This document shows positions 17,696 to 26,768 of a stretch of 64,000 bases of DNA, piece after piece. The DNA lies in assembly GCF_034006445.1 (NCBI RefSeq), contig NZ_JAVESS010000002.1, forward strand, positions 248,001 through 312,000, in the 5' to 3' direction. Position numbers and translations under genes: made by a program. Below the pieces are notes generated by a model that saw only the letters and a list, made by a program, of their open reading frames with translations, made no database searches and had not been told where the DNA came from. Numbering within the stretch: the first letter of the stretch is position 1; each line of letters opens with the position of its first letter. The DNA is from Desulfovibrio sp. GTDB lineage: Bacteria > Desulfobacterota > Desulfovibrionia > Desulfovibrionales > Desulfovibrionaceae.

Positions 17696-17832
17696 GGAAA
17701 CGCTGATTTATTCCGTTTGGCGGACTTGCTCCACTTTTTTTTGAAACAGTCGAGGACGGAAGAGTCCACTCCTGCTTCAAAAAAGATCGCGCCTTGCCAA
17801 ACGAAACAACTGCGCGTTTTCAACAGGCTCTT
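17696..17832 (-). repeat. 151-bp MITE-like element, copy 4, truncated
   Basis: Oriented on the minus strand relative to copy 1. The right arm and centre are intact, but the outer left end (GGAAGCACTGATTA) is missing: the element stops at AGGCTCTT and is joined to TATGCTCTAG, the end motif of the AGAGCA repeat class. Confidence 0.85.
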
Positions 17833-17837
17833 ATGCT

Positions 17838-18002
17838 CTAGTCGCATACTCCGTCATGCTCCGCCCCGGCGGGCACGGTGCATGCTTCCTGACGTTTGCC
17901 GGTTCCGTTGCACTCAAAGCAGGTGGTATTATCCTGATTTTTTCCCGTGCCGGAGCAGGCGGGACAGGTGGTGTAATCGTCGGTCTTTTTTTTCTCAGCC
18001 AT
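17838..18002 (-). CDS. 54-residue DnaJ-type zinc-finger protein
   Basis: A very small gene with a near-ideal ribosome-binding site (AGGAGGA six bases before the ATG). The product starts MAEKKKTDDY and contains CPACSGTGK (residues 13-21) and CFECNGTGK (28-36). This is the CxxCxGxG repeat of the DnaJ zinc-binding region, here standing alone without a J domain. Two further cysteines (41, 53) follow. It may bind one zinc ion and act as a small redox or chaperone accessory protein; this is inference. The TAG stop is part of a TAGAGCAT repeat end, next to a truncated 151-bp element. Confidence 0.8.
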   Translation of the reverse strand: MAEKKKTDDYTTCPACSGTGKNQDNTTCFECNGTGKRQEACTVPAGAEHDGVCD

Positions 18003-18120
18003 AGGAGTCCTCCTTTTTCGGCTTACTGGTAATTCAGACTACCATACTTGCTGCAAAAGATACAGCCCGCCTGACGGCCAAAAGCCATCGGGCGGGCTGA
18101 TGTAAGCGATCCGGTACTGG

Positions 18121-18409
18121 CTAGAGCATTTTAACTTTGAAAAAGTATACATGCTCTAGCGCTGCACGAAAGTGCAGCGCGCCACAACGTGGCGTGGATT
18201 CAGTCGCAAATCGCATTTACGGCTGAATGAGACCTTTGAAATGTGAAGCATTTCAAAGGTAATCTGGTCTAGAGCAATTTCTCTTTGAAATTGCTCTGCT
18301 GACGCGAAGGCGGCAGCCGCCACGAAGTGGCGTGGATTCTGGCGCAAACCACGTTTTTCGCCAGAATGATGCGTTGAAACAAGGAGTGTTTCAAAAGCAA
18401 AATGCTCTA
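18121..18409. repeat. Cluster of AGAGCA-bounded palindromes downstream of uraA
   Basis: The cluster begins CTAGAGCATTTTAAC and ends AAAATGCTCTAG. Inside are hairpins GCGCTGCA/TGCAGCGC, ACCTTTGAAATG/CATTTCAAAGGT, AGAGCAATTTC/GAAATTGCTCT and TTCTGGCG/CGCCAGAA, and GCCACRAMGTGGCGTGGATTC occurs twice. The final CTA is the TAG stop codon of uraA. No protein is encoded. Confidence 0.75.
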
Positions 18410-19666
18410 GGACCGGCTGCGCGGCAAAAAGAGGTTGAGCACCACGCCCGTCACAGCCGCAAGGCCTATACCGCCCAGCTTGAAACTGCCGATGCTGAAC
18501 TGCATGCCGCCAACGCCAAAGATGATGATGAGGGCCACGATGATCATGTTTCTTGGCTCCATCAGGTCTTTTCCGGCGCGCACAAGGGTGTTCAGGCCCA
18601 CCACCATGATGGCCCCGAAGAGCAAGATCATGATGCCCCCCATGACCGGTACGGGTATGGACGACAGAAACGCGCCGATCTTGGACACAAAGGAGAGCAG
18701 AATGGCCGTCAGCGCCGCCCAGGTCATGACCGCGGGGTTGAACACCCTGGTCAGGCTCACAGCGCCGATAACTTCAGCATAGGTGGTGCAGGGCGGCCCG
18801 CCCACCATGCCCGCTACCATGGTGGCGACGCCGTCGCCAAACATGGTGGTGTGTACGCCGGGATCCTTGAGGTAATCCTTGCCGGTAATGGAGCTGATGG
18901 CCACAACGTCGCCAAAATGCTCAATGGCCGGGGCCAGGGTTATGGGCATGATGAAAAGGATGGGTTCCCAGGCAAATTCGGGAAAGGTAAAATGCGGCAG
19001 GCTCATCCACGGGGTGGCGGCCACCTTTGTCCAGTCGCCGAGGCCAAGATACAGTGAAACCGCAAAACCGGCCGCAATGCCGCACAGTATGGGCATGAGG
19101 CGCAAAAAGCCCTTGCCCAGCAAGGACACCAGCACCGTGACCAGCAGGGATGTCATTGATACCCACAGAGCCGTTTCTTCGGGCACAAGCTGCACCGCGC
19201 CGTCGCCGGTCTTGCCGAGAGCCATGTGCACCGCTACCGGGGCCAGAATCAGCCCGATAACCATGATGACAGGCCCGGTAACCACTGGCGGCAGCACGCG
19301 CAGCACCACATCAATGCCGCGCCAGCGGATGAGGCCGCTCAGGATAAAGTAGACAAAACCCGAAAAAACCAGGCCGCCGAGGGTCTGGGCCATGCCCCAG
19401 GTCTGTACCCCGTAAATGATGGGCGCAATAAAGGCAAAGGACGACGCAAGAAAGATGGGCACCTTGCCCCTTGTGCATACCTGGAACAGCAACGTGCCGA
19501 CGCCAGCGGTAAACAGGGCCACATTGCTGTCCAGGCCGGTAAGAATGGGCACCAGCACCAATGCGCCAAAGGCCACAAAAAGCATCTGCGCGCCGATCAG
19601 GCAGTCCCTGAAGCGCAGGTTATAGTCGGTGGGCAGATATTCCCGCCGTGGGCTGGCTGAGCTCAT
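18407..19666 (-). CDS. uraA: Uracil permease, NCS2 family
   Basis: A nucleobase:proton symporter of 419 residues with about 14 membrane segments. The NCS2 signature around the substrate site is seen in [20 protein letters not shown] and in [20 protein letters not shown] followed by TTYAE. Its position 36 bases after upp, on the same strand, indicates an upp-uraA operon for uracil uptake and salvage, which supports the uracil assignment over xanthine or uric acid. The stop codon lies in the end motif of a palindromic repeat cluster. Confidence 0.95.
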   Translation of the reverse strand: MSSASPRREYLPTDYNLRFRDCLIGAQMLFVAFGALVLVPILTGLDSNVALFTAGVGTLLFQVCTRGKVPIFLASSFAFIAPIIYGVQTWGMAQTLGGLVFSGFVYFILSGLIRWRGIDVVLRVLPPVVTGPVIMVIGLILAPVAVHMALGKTGDGAVQLVPEETALWVSMTSLLVTVLVSLLGKGFLRLMPILCGIAAGFAVSLYLGLGDWTKVAATPWMSLPHFTFPEFAWEPILFIMPITLAPAIEHFGDVVAISSITGKDYLKDPGVHTTMFGDGVATMVAGMVGGPPCTTYAEVIGAVSLTRVFNPAVMTWAALTAILLSFVSKIGAFLSSIPVPVMGGIMILLFGAIMVVGLNTLVRAGKDLMEPRNMIIVALIIIFGVGGMQFSIGSFKLGGIGLAAVTGVVLNLFLPRSRS

Positions 19667-19702
19667 ATGCGGCCTCGATGGTTTTACAGGGTGGATGCGG
19701 AC

Positions 19703-20329
19703 TTACTTGGTACCGAAAATACGGTCCCCGGCATCGCCGAGACCAGGGATGATATAGCCGTTTTCATTGAGGTGGTCGTCAATGGCGGCGGTATAGATAT
19801 CCACATCAGGGTGCGCCGCCTGCACTTTGGCTATGCCTTCCGGCGCGCAGACCAGGTTGAGGCTGCATATGTTGCGGCACCCGTGGCGCTTCAAGAGTTC
19901 TATGGTGGCGATGAGTGAGCCGCCCGTGGCCAGCATGGGGTCAAGAATAATGGCAAGGCGCTGATCCATGTCGCTGGCGAGCTTGACGTAGTATTCAACC
20001 GGCTGCAGGGTTTCTTCATTGCGGTACAGGCCCACAACGCTGATCTTGGCGCCGGGAATCATGTCCAGCACGCCGTCCATAAGGCCTATACCCGCGCGCA
20101 GGATGGGCACAACAGTGACCTTTTTGCCGGAAATGGCCTCAATTTCAACAGGCCCGGCCCACCCTTGCACCGTGTGCTTTTCAGTGCGAAAACCCTTGGT
20201 GGCTTCATAAATAAGCAGACCTGCCACTTCATTGGATACGCTGCGAAATTCGCTGGTGGAGGTGGACTCCATACGCAAAATACCAATCTTGTGGCGAACA
20301 AGAGGATGATCTACAACATAAACTGCCAT
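19703..20329 (-). CDS. upp: Uracil phosphoribosyltransferase
   Basis: Upp converts uracil and PRPP to UMP. The 208 residues equal E. coli Upp in length. Family motifs are clear: [13 protein letters not shown], the PRPP-loop-containing [19 protein letters not shown], and C-terminal [20 protein letters not shown] followed by [19 protein letters not shown] lies six bases before the ATG. It is first gene of the upp-uraA operon. Confidence 0.98.
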   Translation of the reverse strand: MAVYVVDHPLVRHKIGILRMESTSTSEFRSVSNEVAGLLIYEATKGFRTEKHTVQGWAGPVEIEAISGKKVTVVPILRAGIGLMDGVLDMIPGAKISVVGLYRNEETLQPVEYYVKLASDMDQRLAIILDPMLATGGSLIATIELLKRHGCRNICSLNLVCAPEGIAKVQAAHPDVDIYTAAIDDHLNENGYIIPGLGDAGDRIFGTK

Positions 20330-20679
20330 GGAGCCTCCTTATGGGCATTGGCTAACGTGCTGTTTTATTGAGATATAAAACTGAATAAGGTTATTCTTGA
20401 GACGGCCGCTTGTCAAGCAATATGCGTGCCCATAGGCCATGCTCCTCTTGCCGTTTACTTCCTCTTGCGTGTGGCGGCAGATGGTGACAAAATATGTTAA
20501 AGAAAGCACTGATTAAAGAGTATTCTGGAAACGCGCAGTTATTTCGTTTGGCAAGGCGCGATCTTTTTTTGAAGCAGGAGTGGACTCTTCCGTCCTCGAC
20601 TGTTTCAAAAAAAGTGAAGCAACACCGCCAAACAAAATAAATCAGCGTTTCCTAAACGCAAATTATTCGGAGGAACCCC
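20330..20679. other. Divergent intergenic region upstream of upp
   Basis: It holds the promoter regions of upp and of the DUF362 gene, and a full 151-bp element (20502-20652) ending 27 bases before the DUF362 start codon. No gene is seen. I did not find a PyrR-type attenuator. Confidence 0.55.
20502..20652 (+). repeat. 151-bp MITE-like palindromic element, copy 5
   Basis: Full length; TAAA occurs at both flanks (a possible target duplication). The right end lies close to the ribosome-binding site (CGGAGGA) of the DUF362 gene, so the element is probably transcribed in that leader. Confidence 0.9.
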
Positions 20680-21780
20680 ATGCCCGCCAAAGTTTTTTAT
20701 ACAGACAGCCAATCCCGCTCCCATGAAGAAAGCAATCTCGCCAAAGTGGCTCGTCTGTGCGATGCCCTTAACTTCAAAAAGTTCATCAAAAAAAATGAGT
20801 TAACTGCTGTAAAATTGCATTTTGGCGAATACGGCAACGATACGCACCTGAACCCCACCCTGGTGCGCCAGGTTATCAACAAAATCACCGCCGCTGGCGG
20901 CAAGCCTTTTCTTACAGACACCACAACACTGTACTCCGGCAGCAGGCACAATGCGGTTGACCATCTGCAAACCGCATATCTGCAAGGATTTGCCCCATCC
21001 GTGGTGGCCGCTCCTGTGGTTATCGCAGACGGGCTGTTTGGCGACAACGACGTGCCGGTGCGCATCAACTGCAAGCATTTCAAAGAAGTCCACATCGCTA
21101 CCGAAATCAACAAGGCTCCGGCCCTGGTCGTGCTGAGCCATTTCAAGGGCCATCAGATGGCCGGATTCGGCGGCGCCATCAAAAATCTTGCCATGGGCGG
21201 CGCTTCGGTACGCGGCAAGAGGGAACAGCACGCCACCCATGTGAGCGTGAACGAAGACACCTGTATCGGCTGCGGCAAGTGCGTGCGCGCCTGTCCTCAG
21301 GACGCCCTGAGCATGCAAAAGAAAAAAAGCAAGGTGGACATATCCCGTTGCGTGGGTTGCTTTGAATGCATGACGGTCTGTCCCGCCGCTGCCATCAGCG
21401 TTGACTGGGATACGGAAGTGGAACCCTTCATGGAGCGCTTGACCGAGTACGCCTATGGCGTGGTCAAGGGCAGAAAAAAGCGCATCTGCTACATCAACTT
21501 TGTACTCAATGTCACGCCGGACTGTGACTGCGTGGGCTGGAGCGACATGCCCATGGTGCCCAATATCGGCATACTGGCCTCCACCGACCCCGTCGCCCTG
21601 GATCAGGCCTGCTTCGACCTCGTGAACAAGGCCCCCAGCCTGAGCGGCGAATGCTGCGATAAAAAAGGCAAGCAGGACAAATTCACGGCACGCTGGCCCC
21701 ACACCCTTGGCCCGGTACAGCTCAAGTACGGCGAAGAAATCGGCCTCGGCAGCCGCAAATACGATCTTGTAAAAATTTAG
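20680..21780 (+). CDS. DUF362 protein with two [4Fe-4S] ferredoxin motifs
   Basis: A 366-residue cytoplasmic iron-sulfur protein. The DUF362 part surrounds a bacterial ferredoxin insert with two full cluster motifs: C195, C198, C201, C205 and C224, C227, C230, C234, each followed by proline. CGGAGGA precedes the ATG by eight bases. It likely transfers electrons, but its partner is unknown; such proteins are common in anaerobes, which fits a sulfate reducer. It appears monocistronic, between a 151-bp element and a C-rich hairpin repeat. Confidence 0.92.
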   Translation: MPAKVFYTDSQSRSHEESNLAKVARLCDALNFKKFIKKNELTAVKLHFGEYGNDTHLNPTLVRQVINKITAAGGKPFLTDTTTLYSGSRHNAVDHLQTAYLQGFAPSVVAAPVVIADGLFGDNDVPVRINCKHFKEVHIATEINKAPALVVLSHFKGHQMAGFGGAIKNLAMGGASVRGKREQHATHVSVNEDTCIGCGKCVRACPQDALSMQKKKSKVDISRCVGCFECMTVCPAAAISVDWDTEVEPFMERLTEYAYGVVKGRKKRICYINFVLNVTPDCDCVGWSDMPMVPNIGILASTDPVALDQACFDLVNKAPSLSGECCDKKGKQDKFTARWPHTLGPVQLKYGEEIGLGSRKYDLVKI

Positions 21781-21802
21781 CGCGTCAGAGCAGATTAACG
21801 TT

Positions 21803-21872
21803 GAAACGCTTTGTGGGGGAGGGACCCTTTTGCAAAAGGGTCTCCTCCCCCACACCCCCACCCCCCAAAACT
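21803..21872 (+). repeat. C-rich hairpin repeat, copy 2
   Basis: A near-copy of 15024-15095: GTGGGGGAGGGACCC, loop CTTTTGCAAAAG, GGGTCTCCTCCCCCAC, then CACCCCCACCCCCCAAAACT. It lies 22 bases after the DUF362 stop codon, where it could terminate transcription. Confidence 0.85.
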
Positions 21873-21918
21873 CCTGTCGCTCTTTTTTGTCTCGCAAGGT
21901 GTTCTCTGTACCGAAGCT

Positions 21919-22044
21919 AGAGCAGTTTACGAATGAAATGAGTTAAATGCTCTGCAAGGATTTTTCTGAAAAATCCTTGCCACGAAATGCGAGCAGGCGG
22001 GCTTTTGCCTGCCGTACGCGAGTATTTCAAGTGTTAAATGCTCT
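21919..22044 (+). repeat. 126-bp AGAGCA-bounded dispersed repeat, copy 2
   Basis: Same length and orientation as 2606-2731, with only a few substitutions (for example GCAGGCGGGC for GTAGGCGGGC and AGTATTTC for AGCATTTC). The compensating pair change GCCTGCC preserves the inner stem. Confidence 0.88.
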
Positions 22045-22370
22045 AGAGACCAGAGACGGCCCTTCCAGCACACCAGCCCAAAGTTATTATGCTTCAACCC
22101 GCGCTAGAGGTGCCCTCCCGTATTTCATTCTAGGACGCTCCAGTTTCTGCTCACCATTTGCTGCATCCCGGTTGCTTGTTTGTGACGCCGATTCCCCGCG
22201 CACGACAGGTGCGGCAAGACCTGCACACGGGCCATAATTTCTGCTTTTCGCATCTGAAACCGCCCTCCCTCTCAGGCTCTGCCCTTTTAAAAATAAGCTA
22301 CTTAGCTGTATTCATTGAAGAGACTTGCACGCCAGTGGGTGCAATGCTATTTTTCGGCCACGGAGGCCCC

Positions 22371-24395
22371 ATGGACGTGCCCTTACTTTATGAAATAGTC
22401 ACCATTTTTCTGCTCTCTATCTTCGTCACCGTTACCTGCAATAAAATCAAGCTGCCCGCCACGGTGGGTTTTCTGCTTACGGGCGTTTTGTGCGGCCCTT
22501 CGCTGCTCGGCATAGTCAGCGACCGTGACGCCATTGACCATGTGGCCGAAATCGGCGTGGCCATGCTGCTGTTCACCATAGGCATGGAGCTTTCAGGCGA
22601 GGCCCTCAACCGGCTGAAACGGCCTGTTTTTCTGGGCGGCAGCCTGCAAATCGGGCTTACGGTTCTGGCCGTCATGGGCCTTGCCCTTTTTGGCGGCTAT
22701 ACCTATCAGCAGGGCATCTTTATGGGGTGCCTGGTCGCGCTTTCGTCCTCGGCCATTGTGCTGCGCATCATGCAGGAGCGCGGTTCAACCAATACGCCGA
22801 CGGGCCGCCTGTCTCTCGCCATTCTGGTTTTTCAGGACATCATGGTGGCTCCCATGCTGCTGTGTGTGCCCCTGCTTTCCGGCACCCTCGACCTCTCGCT
22901 CAAAGACGCCCTTTTTTCCACCCTGTGGGTGGTTCTGGCGCTGGGTGGCGTGCTGCTTTTCGCGCGCTTCGGCCTTGACCGCCTTATGGAAGCGGTGGTG
23001 CGAACCCGCACCAGAGAAATCCTGCTGCTCACCACCCTGGGCCTGTGCCTCGGCATGGCCCTGCTGACAAACACGCTGGGCCTTTCGCTGTCGCTGGGCG
23101 CGTTTATGGCTGGCCTTCTGCTGGCCAGATCCGAATACAGCATGAGCGTCATTTCGGGCATTCTGCCCTACCGCGACGTTTTCATGAGCCTTTTTTTCAT
23201 CTCCGTGGGCATGATGCTCAACGTGGATTTTTTCGGCCAGCACTTCTTTTCCATCATCGGGCTCACGGCTCTGTTCATCGTGGTCAAAAGCCTGCTCACC
23301 CTGCCCGCCGTTCTGGTGCAGGGCTATCCCCTGCGCGCGGCCATCATTACCTCTCTTTCGCTGGCGCAGGTGGGTGAATTTGGCTTTGTTCTGGCGGCAT
23401 CGGGCCTGGCCGCAGGGCTTTTCGACATGGAGGCCTATCAGAACTTTCTGGATGTCAGCGTGCTGACCATGATGCTTACCCCAGGCCTCATGCTCATTGC
23501 CCCGCGCCTGGCCGACAAACTGGCCGGACAGCAGAGCGCGTCCGCGCAGACGGCGGAAGCCGACGACGGCAAGAGTCATCTGAAAGATCACCTTATCATC
23601 GTGGGCTTCGGCATCAGCGGCAAGCATCTGGCCCACGTGGCCAAGGAATCGGGCATTGAATACACCATTCTGGAAATGAACCCCGAAACCGTCAGCCGCT
23701 ACCGCAACAAAGAACCCATTGCCCACGGCGACGCCTCGCAGCCCGTGGTGCTGGAACACCTTGGCGTCACCAGGGCGCGGGTGCTTGTGATCGTCATTTC
23801 CGATCCCTCGGCCGTGAGAGCCATTACCATTGAGGCCCGCCGCTTCAACCCCAACCTGCACATCATTGCCCGCACGCGGTTTGTGACCGAGGTGGCGGCA
23901 TTGCGGCAACTGGGCGCAGACGAAGTCATTGCCGAAGAATTTGAAACCTCCATCGAGATTTTCACCCGTGTTCTCACCCAGTATCTTGTGCCCCGACAGG
24001 ATATTGATACGTTTGCGGCCCGCATACGTCAGGAAAACTACCGTATGATCCGCCGCATGAGCTCCCCTGAAGACTCGCTGAGCAGCACCATAAACCGCCT
24101 GCCGGACATGGGCGTGCAGGCCGTGCGTCTTGGGGCGGCCTCGCCCCTGTGCGGGCAGAGCCTTGCCCAGAGCGAGTTGCGCCGCCGCCATGCGGTCACG
24201 GTCATCGCCATCCTGCGCGAAGGGATCACCCATGCCTCCCCCGGAGCGGACGACGTGTTTGAACCTGGCGACGTTGTTTACCTTTTTGGCAAAACGGACA
24301 AGATCATCGCCATCACGCCGCTGTTTTCCGGCCCGGTGCGGCCGTCGGCAAAAGGCAAGGGCAGTGGCAAGGAACATATCCAACCGGCACTTTGA
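22371..24395 (+). CDS. CPA2 cation:proton antiporter with RCK domains (KefB/YbaL-like)
   Basis: A 674-residue monovalent cation/proton antiporter. About 12 membrane segments (1-385) include FTIGMELSGEALNRL, and SLSLGAFMAGLLLARSEY. An RCK-N (TrkA-N) domain starts near 405 with the nucleotide-binding GFGISG and the acidic EMN about 24 residues later, then an RCK-C domain (about 570-650). Start at 22371 (MDVPLLYEI), with GGAGG five bases upstream, is preferred over the frame extending to 22158. Probable function is potassium efflux or pH homeostasis gated by a nucleotide. A terminator follows. Confidence 0.92.
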   Translation: MDVPLLYEIVTIFLLSIFVTVTCNKIKLPATVGFLLTGVLCGPSLLGIVSDRDAIDHVAEIGVAMLLFTIGMELSGEALNRLKRPVFLGGSLQIGLTVLAVMGLALFGGYTYQQGIFMGCLVALSSSAIVLRIMQERGSTNTPTGRLSLAILVFQDIMVAPMLLCVPLLSGTLDLSLKDALFSTLWVVLALGGVLLFARFGLDRLMEAVVRTRTREILLLTTLGLCLGMALLTNTLGLSLSLGAFMAGLLLARSEYSMSVISGILPYRDVFMSLFFISVGMMLNVDFFGQHFFSIIGLTALFIVVKSLLTLPAVLVQGYPLRAAIITSLSLAQVGEFGFVLAASGLAAGLFDMEAYQNFLDVSVLTMMLTPGLMLIAPRLADKLAGQQSASAQTAEADDGKSHLKDHLIIVGFGISGKHLAHVAKESGIEYTILEMNPETVSRYRNKEPIAHGDASQPVVLEHLGVTRARVLVIVISDPSAVRAITIEARRFNPNLHIIARTRFVTEVAALRQLGADEVIAEEFETSIEIFTRVLTQYLVPRQDIDTFAARIRQENYRMIRRMSSPEDSLSSTINRLPDMGVQAVRLGAASPLCGQSLAQSELRRRHAVTVIAILREGITHASPGADDVFEPGDVVYLFGKTDKIIAITPLFSGPVRPSAKGKGSGKEHIQPAL

Positions 24396-24449
24396 GCGGC
24401 TCAATTCCTTTTATCAGGAAAGCTTGCGCATTTTTCCGTAGCCGTCTAG

Positions 24450-24500
24450 GATATCAGACCACCTTTTGCAACGGGGCAGGCGGTCTGACATCTTTTTTTT
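24450..24500 (+). terminator. Rho-independent terminator after the antiporter gene
   Basis: GATATCAGACCACC pairs with GGCGGTCTGACATC (one mismatch and one G-T pair) and is followed by eight T residues. The T-run ends just before the ribosome-binding site of the next gene, so it separates the two transcription units or works as an attenuator for the cluster that follows. Confidence 0.8.
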
Positions 24501-24509
24501 GAGGGCCAT

Positions 24510-24941
24510 ATGCAGGATCATACTGAATTGCGCAGGCTGCTTGAGCAGGCGCGGCGCATTGCCATAGTGGGCGCCAAGGACAAACCTGGCCAGGCCGTTG
24601 ACCGCGTGGGCCGCTACCTTCTGGACGCGGGCTACGAGGTCTACCCTGTGCACCCCGTGCGCGCGACGGTATGGGGCCTCACGGCCTACCCCAATCTTGC
24701 GGCCCTGCCCTGCCCCGTGGACATCATCAACCTTTTTCGCGCTCCAGAGTATTGCCCGGGTCACGCCCGCGAAGTACTGGCCTTACCCTGGCGGCCTTCA
24801 CTTTTCTGGATGCAACTGGGCATACGGTCGCCCGAAGCACGCGCGCTGCTGAACTCCACAGACATCACCGTGGTTGAAGACGCCTGCATCATGGTGGAAC
24901 ACGCCCGCCTGCTGCCCAACGCTGCCAAGACTCAAGGATAA
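24510..24941 (+). CDS. CoA-binding domain protein (YccU-like)
   Basis: A 143-residue Rossmann-like protein of the CoA-binding family: RRIAIVGAKDKPGQAV (16-31) is the nucleotide-binding turn, followed by GYEVYPVHPVRATVWG and VDIINLFR. GAGGG precedes the ATG. The family resembles the N-terminal domain of succinyl-CoA synthetase alpha, but stand-alone members have no firmly known reaction. It is first in a tight three-gene cluster with a YkgJ-type protein (four-base gap) and a J-domain protein. Confidence 0.88.
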   Translation: MQDHTELRRLLEQARRIAIVGAKDKPGQAVDRVGRYLLDAGYEVYPVHPVRATVWGLTAYPNLAALPCPVDIINLFRAPEYCPGHAREVLALPWRPSLFWMQLGIRSPEARALLNSTDITVVEDACIMVEHARLLPNAAKTQG

Positions 24942-24945
24942 ACTC

Positions 24946-25395
24946 ATGCCTGTTGCACCGGAGACTGTTTTCGATTGCCGCATGTGCGGCCATTGCTGCG
25001 AAGGCCGCGGCGGTATTGTGGTCAGCCCCACCGACCTTGCGCGCCTGGCTGCCCACATGGGCCAGAGCCCGGAAAGCGTTGTTGAGCGTTACTGCTACCA
25101 TGTCGGGGGCAAGCTGAAGATACGCAGCGGTTCCGACGGCTACTGCGTCTTTTTCAAACAGGGGCAAGGCTGCGGCGTACACGGGGGCAAACCCGCCATA
25201 TGCCGCGCATGGCCTTTCTTTCGCGGCAACATTGAAGATTCCGCGAGTCTTTCCATGGCCAAGGAGTTCTGCCCCGGCATCCGCCCGGAAACCCGGCACG
25301 CCGACTTTGCCCAGGCCGGGCGCGACTATCTGCTGCAAAATGGCCTGCTGGCCAATGACAGCAGTTGCGAAGCCAACGCCCTTATCCTCAAGTAA
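24946..25395 (+). CDS. YkgJ-family cysteine cluster protein
   Basis: A 149-residue protein with CRMCGHCC near the N-terminus (residues 10-17), a central CVFF and GCGVHGGKPAICRAWPF, and CPG further on. This is the zinc/iron-chelating pattern of the YkgJ (UPF0153) family, whose function is not firmly known. The start at 24946 follows AAGGA by seven bases; a longer frame upstream overlaps the CoA-binding gene. It lies between the CoA-binding and J-domain genes with gaps of four and three bases, so it is co-transcribed with both. Confidence 0.88.
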   Translation: MPVAPETVFDCRMCGHCCEGRGGIVVSPTDLARLAAHMGQSPESVVERYCYHVGGKLKIRSGSDGYCVFFKQGQGCGVHGGKPAICRAWPFFRGNIEDSASLSMAKEFCPGIRPETRHADFAQAGRDYLLQNGLLANDSSCEANALILK

Positions 25396-25398
25396 GTC

Positions 25399-26430
25399 AT
25401 GCGACGCCGCACCCGCCAGATATCGCTCAAGGAATGCTACGCCATTCTCAAACTTGAGAAAAACGCCGACCTTGCTGCTGTAAAAAGGGCTTACCGCAGG
25501 CGCGCCTTTGAACTGCACCCCGACCTGAACCCCGGAAACGCCGAGGCCAGCCGGGATTTTCAGTTGCTTAACGAGGCCTATGTCGCTCTTTCCGGCATTC
25601 TCACACATGAGGATGAGGTAAGAAAAAAGAGCGAAGCGCGCCAGGAAGCGCGGCAAGAAGCTCGCCAGGAAGCGCGCAAAAACAAAAAGGAAAGCGCGGG
25701 CACCAAAGACTCTGACCCGGCCGATGCCAAACAGGAAAACAAAGGTACGTCCCAGCCCCCGCCCTCCGGCGAAGAAACCGCAAAAGCCCCTGGAAGCCAG
25801 GAAAAGAAGCAAGACACCGGGCAGGCAGACACGGCGCAAGGCGGTCAGAACGGCGCAGAGGGTAAAGCCGCTGCCGGGGAGCAGGCCGAAAATTCCCGCG
25901 CCGACACTGCGGGAACGGCATATGCCGAGCAGGACGTGCTGCGCGATCTGCTCAATGATCCTTTTGCCCGCCGTGTTTTTGAAGATATTTACAGCGAACT
26001 GAACAAGCAGCAGGCAGAGAAAGCGCAGCAGGAAGAACCGCGACAGCAGGAGGCGGAATCCGCCCCGCAAAATCGCGCAAAGCCCAAGGCGGCAAAAGTA
26101 AAGAAAAACGCCGCGCTGCATAAAGAGAATCTGGCCGGGAGCACCGCCACATGGTCTTCTGAAATGGCCCGTGGCGTCACCGGCATGGTCAAGGACTGGC
26201 TGCGCCGCCAGATTGACGAGGAACAAAGCCTTACCCTGCCCGCAAGCAATCTTGCGCCGGGTTGCCGTGTGCGCCTGCAGATCCGCCAGGGGCTCCAGGC
26301 AGAGCTCAAAACTGTTGAAATAACCCTGCCGCCGGATTTTTCTGTGGGCAGGCCCGTTCGCCTGCGCGGTCTGGGCAAGCGCGTGGGGCCATGGCAAGGC
26401 GACCTTTACCTGACGCTGTATACTGAATAG
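25399..26430 (+). CDS. J-domain (DnaJ-like) co-chaperone
   Basis: The 343-residue protein has an N-terminal J domain (about 10-70) with the HPD motif at 40-42, which stimulates DnaK ATPase. A highly charged low-complexity linker follows (75-180), starting with repeated EARQ units and rich in Lys, Glu, Gln and Ala. The C-terminal part (about 245-343) resembles the beta-sheet substrate-binding end of CbpA-type proteins (LPPDFSVGRPVRLRGLGKR). There is no zinc-finger region, so it is a type II/III-like J protein. It is last in the CoA-binding/YkgJ cluster. The linker is unusually long. Confidence 0.88.
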   Translation: MRRRTRQISLKECYAILKLEKNADLAAVKRAYRRRAFELHPDLNPGNAEASRDFQLLNEAYVALSGILTHEDEVRKKSEARQEARQEARQEARKNKKESAGTKDSDPADAKQENKGTSQPPPSGEETAKAPGSQEKKQDTGQADTAQGGQNGAEGKAAAGEQAENSRADTAGTAYAEQDVLRDLLNDPFARRVFEDIYSELNKQQAEKAQQEEPRQQEAESAPQNRAKPKAAKVKKNAALHKENLAGSTATWSSEMARGVTGMVKDWLRRQIDEEQSLTLPASNLAPGCRVRLQIRQGLQAELKTVEITLPPDFSVGRPVRLRGLGKRVGPWQGDLYLTLYTE

Positions 26431-26604
26431 CGTCATACGCAGTCAGGCCGTGAGATTTCACGCTGCCCGGCTTTTTATCTTTTATTTTGCTCTTGCCGCA
26501 AGGCAACTTTCGCCCCTCTTCTACAATTCCGCATCCTACATGCAGTGCGCCGCTCTTTTGCCCCAAACGGCTTGGCTATAATCATTGTCAATCATAAAAC
26601 CTGG

Positions 26605-26636
26605 TTGACATGTTTGTATTAGCATGAAATTATATT
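26605..26636 (+). promoter_or_regulatory. Candidate promoter for the glycine riboswitch transcript
   Basis: TTGACA at 26605-26610 and TATATT at 26631-26636 flank an AT-rich spacer of 20 bases, longer than the ideal 17. It lies about 50 bases before the riboswitch, where a promoter is expected. The assignment is tentative. Confidence 0.35.
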
Positions 26637-26682
26637 CACAAGAGTTTGCAACAATGTTGCAAATATCCAGCCCAACGCGAAT

Positions 26683-26768
26683 GACGACCATGAGAGAGCT
26701 TGCTGCTTGACAGCACGCCGAAGGGGCAAGAGCAATCGAAACTCTCAGGCAAAAGGATCATGGTCGGA
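26683..26768 (+). promoter_or_regulatory. Glycine riboswitch, single aptamer
   Basis: The conserved core is clear: ATGAGAGAGC, then CACGCCGAAGGGGCAAGAG, then AAACTCTCAGGCAAAAGGA. P1 is a nine-base-pair helix CGACCATGA (26685-26693) with TCATGGTCG (26758-26766). The 5' GCGAATGAC and the 3' GACGCACTCTG match the leader and linker that form the kink-turn in tandem glycine riboswitches, but the second aptamer core is absent after CTCTG. The next gene, a CycA-like permease 836 bases downstream, transports glycine-type amino acids, which supports the assignment. Confidence 0.92.

Larger units (their letters stand above)
21781..22370. other. 590-bp intergenic region between DUF362 and antiporter genes
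   Basis: A C-rich hairpin (21803-21872) and a 126-bp repeat (21919-22044) occupy the first half. The remainder (22045-22370) shows no credible gene; the frame of the antiporter is open across much of it, but the family start and ribosome-binding site are at 22371. A promoter is expected near 22290-22330, where the sequence is AT-rich. Confidence 0.55.

Noticed and set aside
22785..24404. 539-codon minus-strand frame opposite the CPA2 antiporter
   Set aside because: His/Gln/Arg-rich antisense translation without domains; the plus frame has clear membrane and RCK domains.
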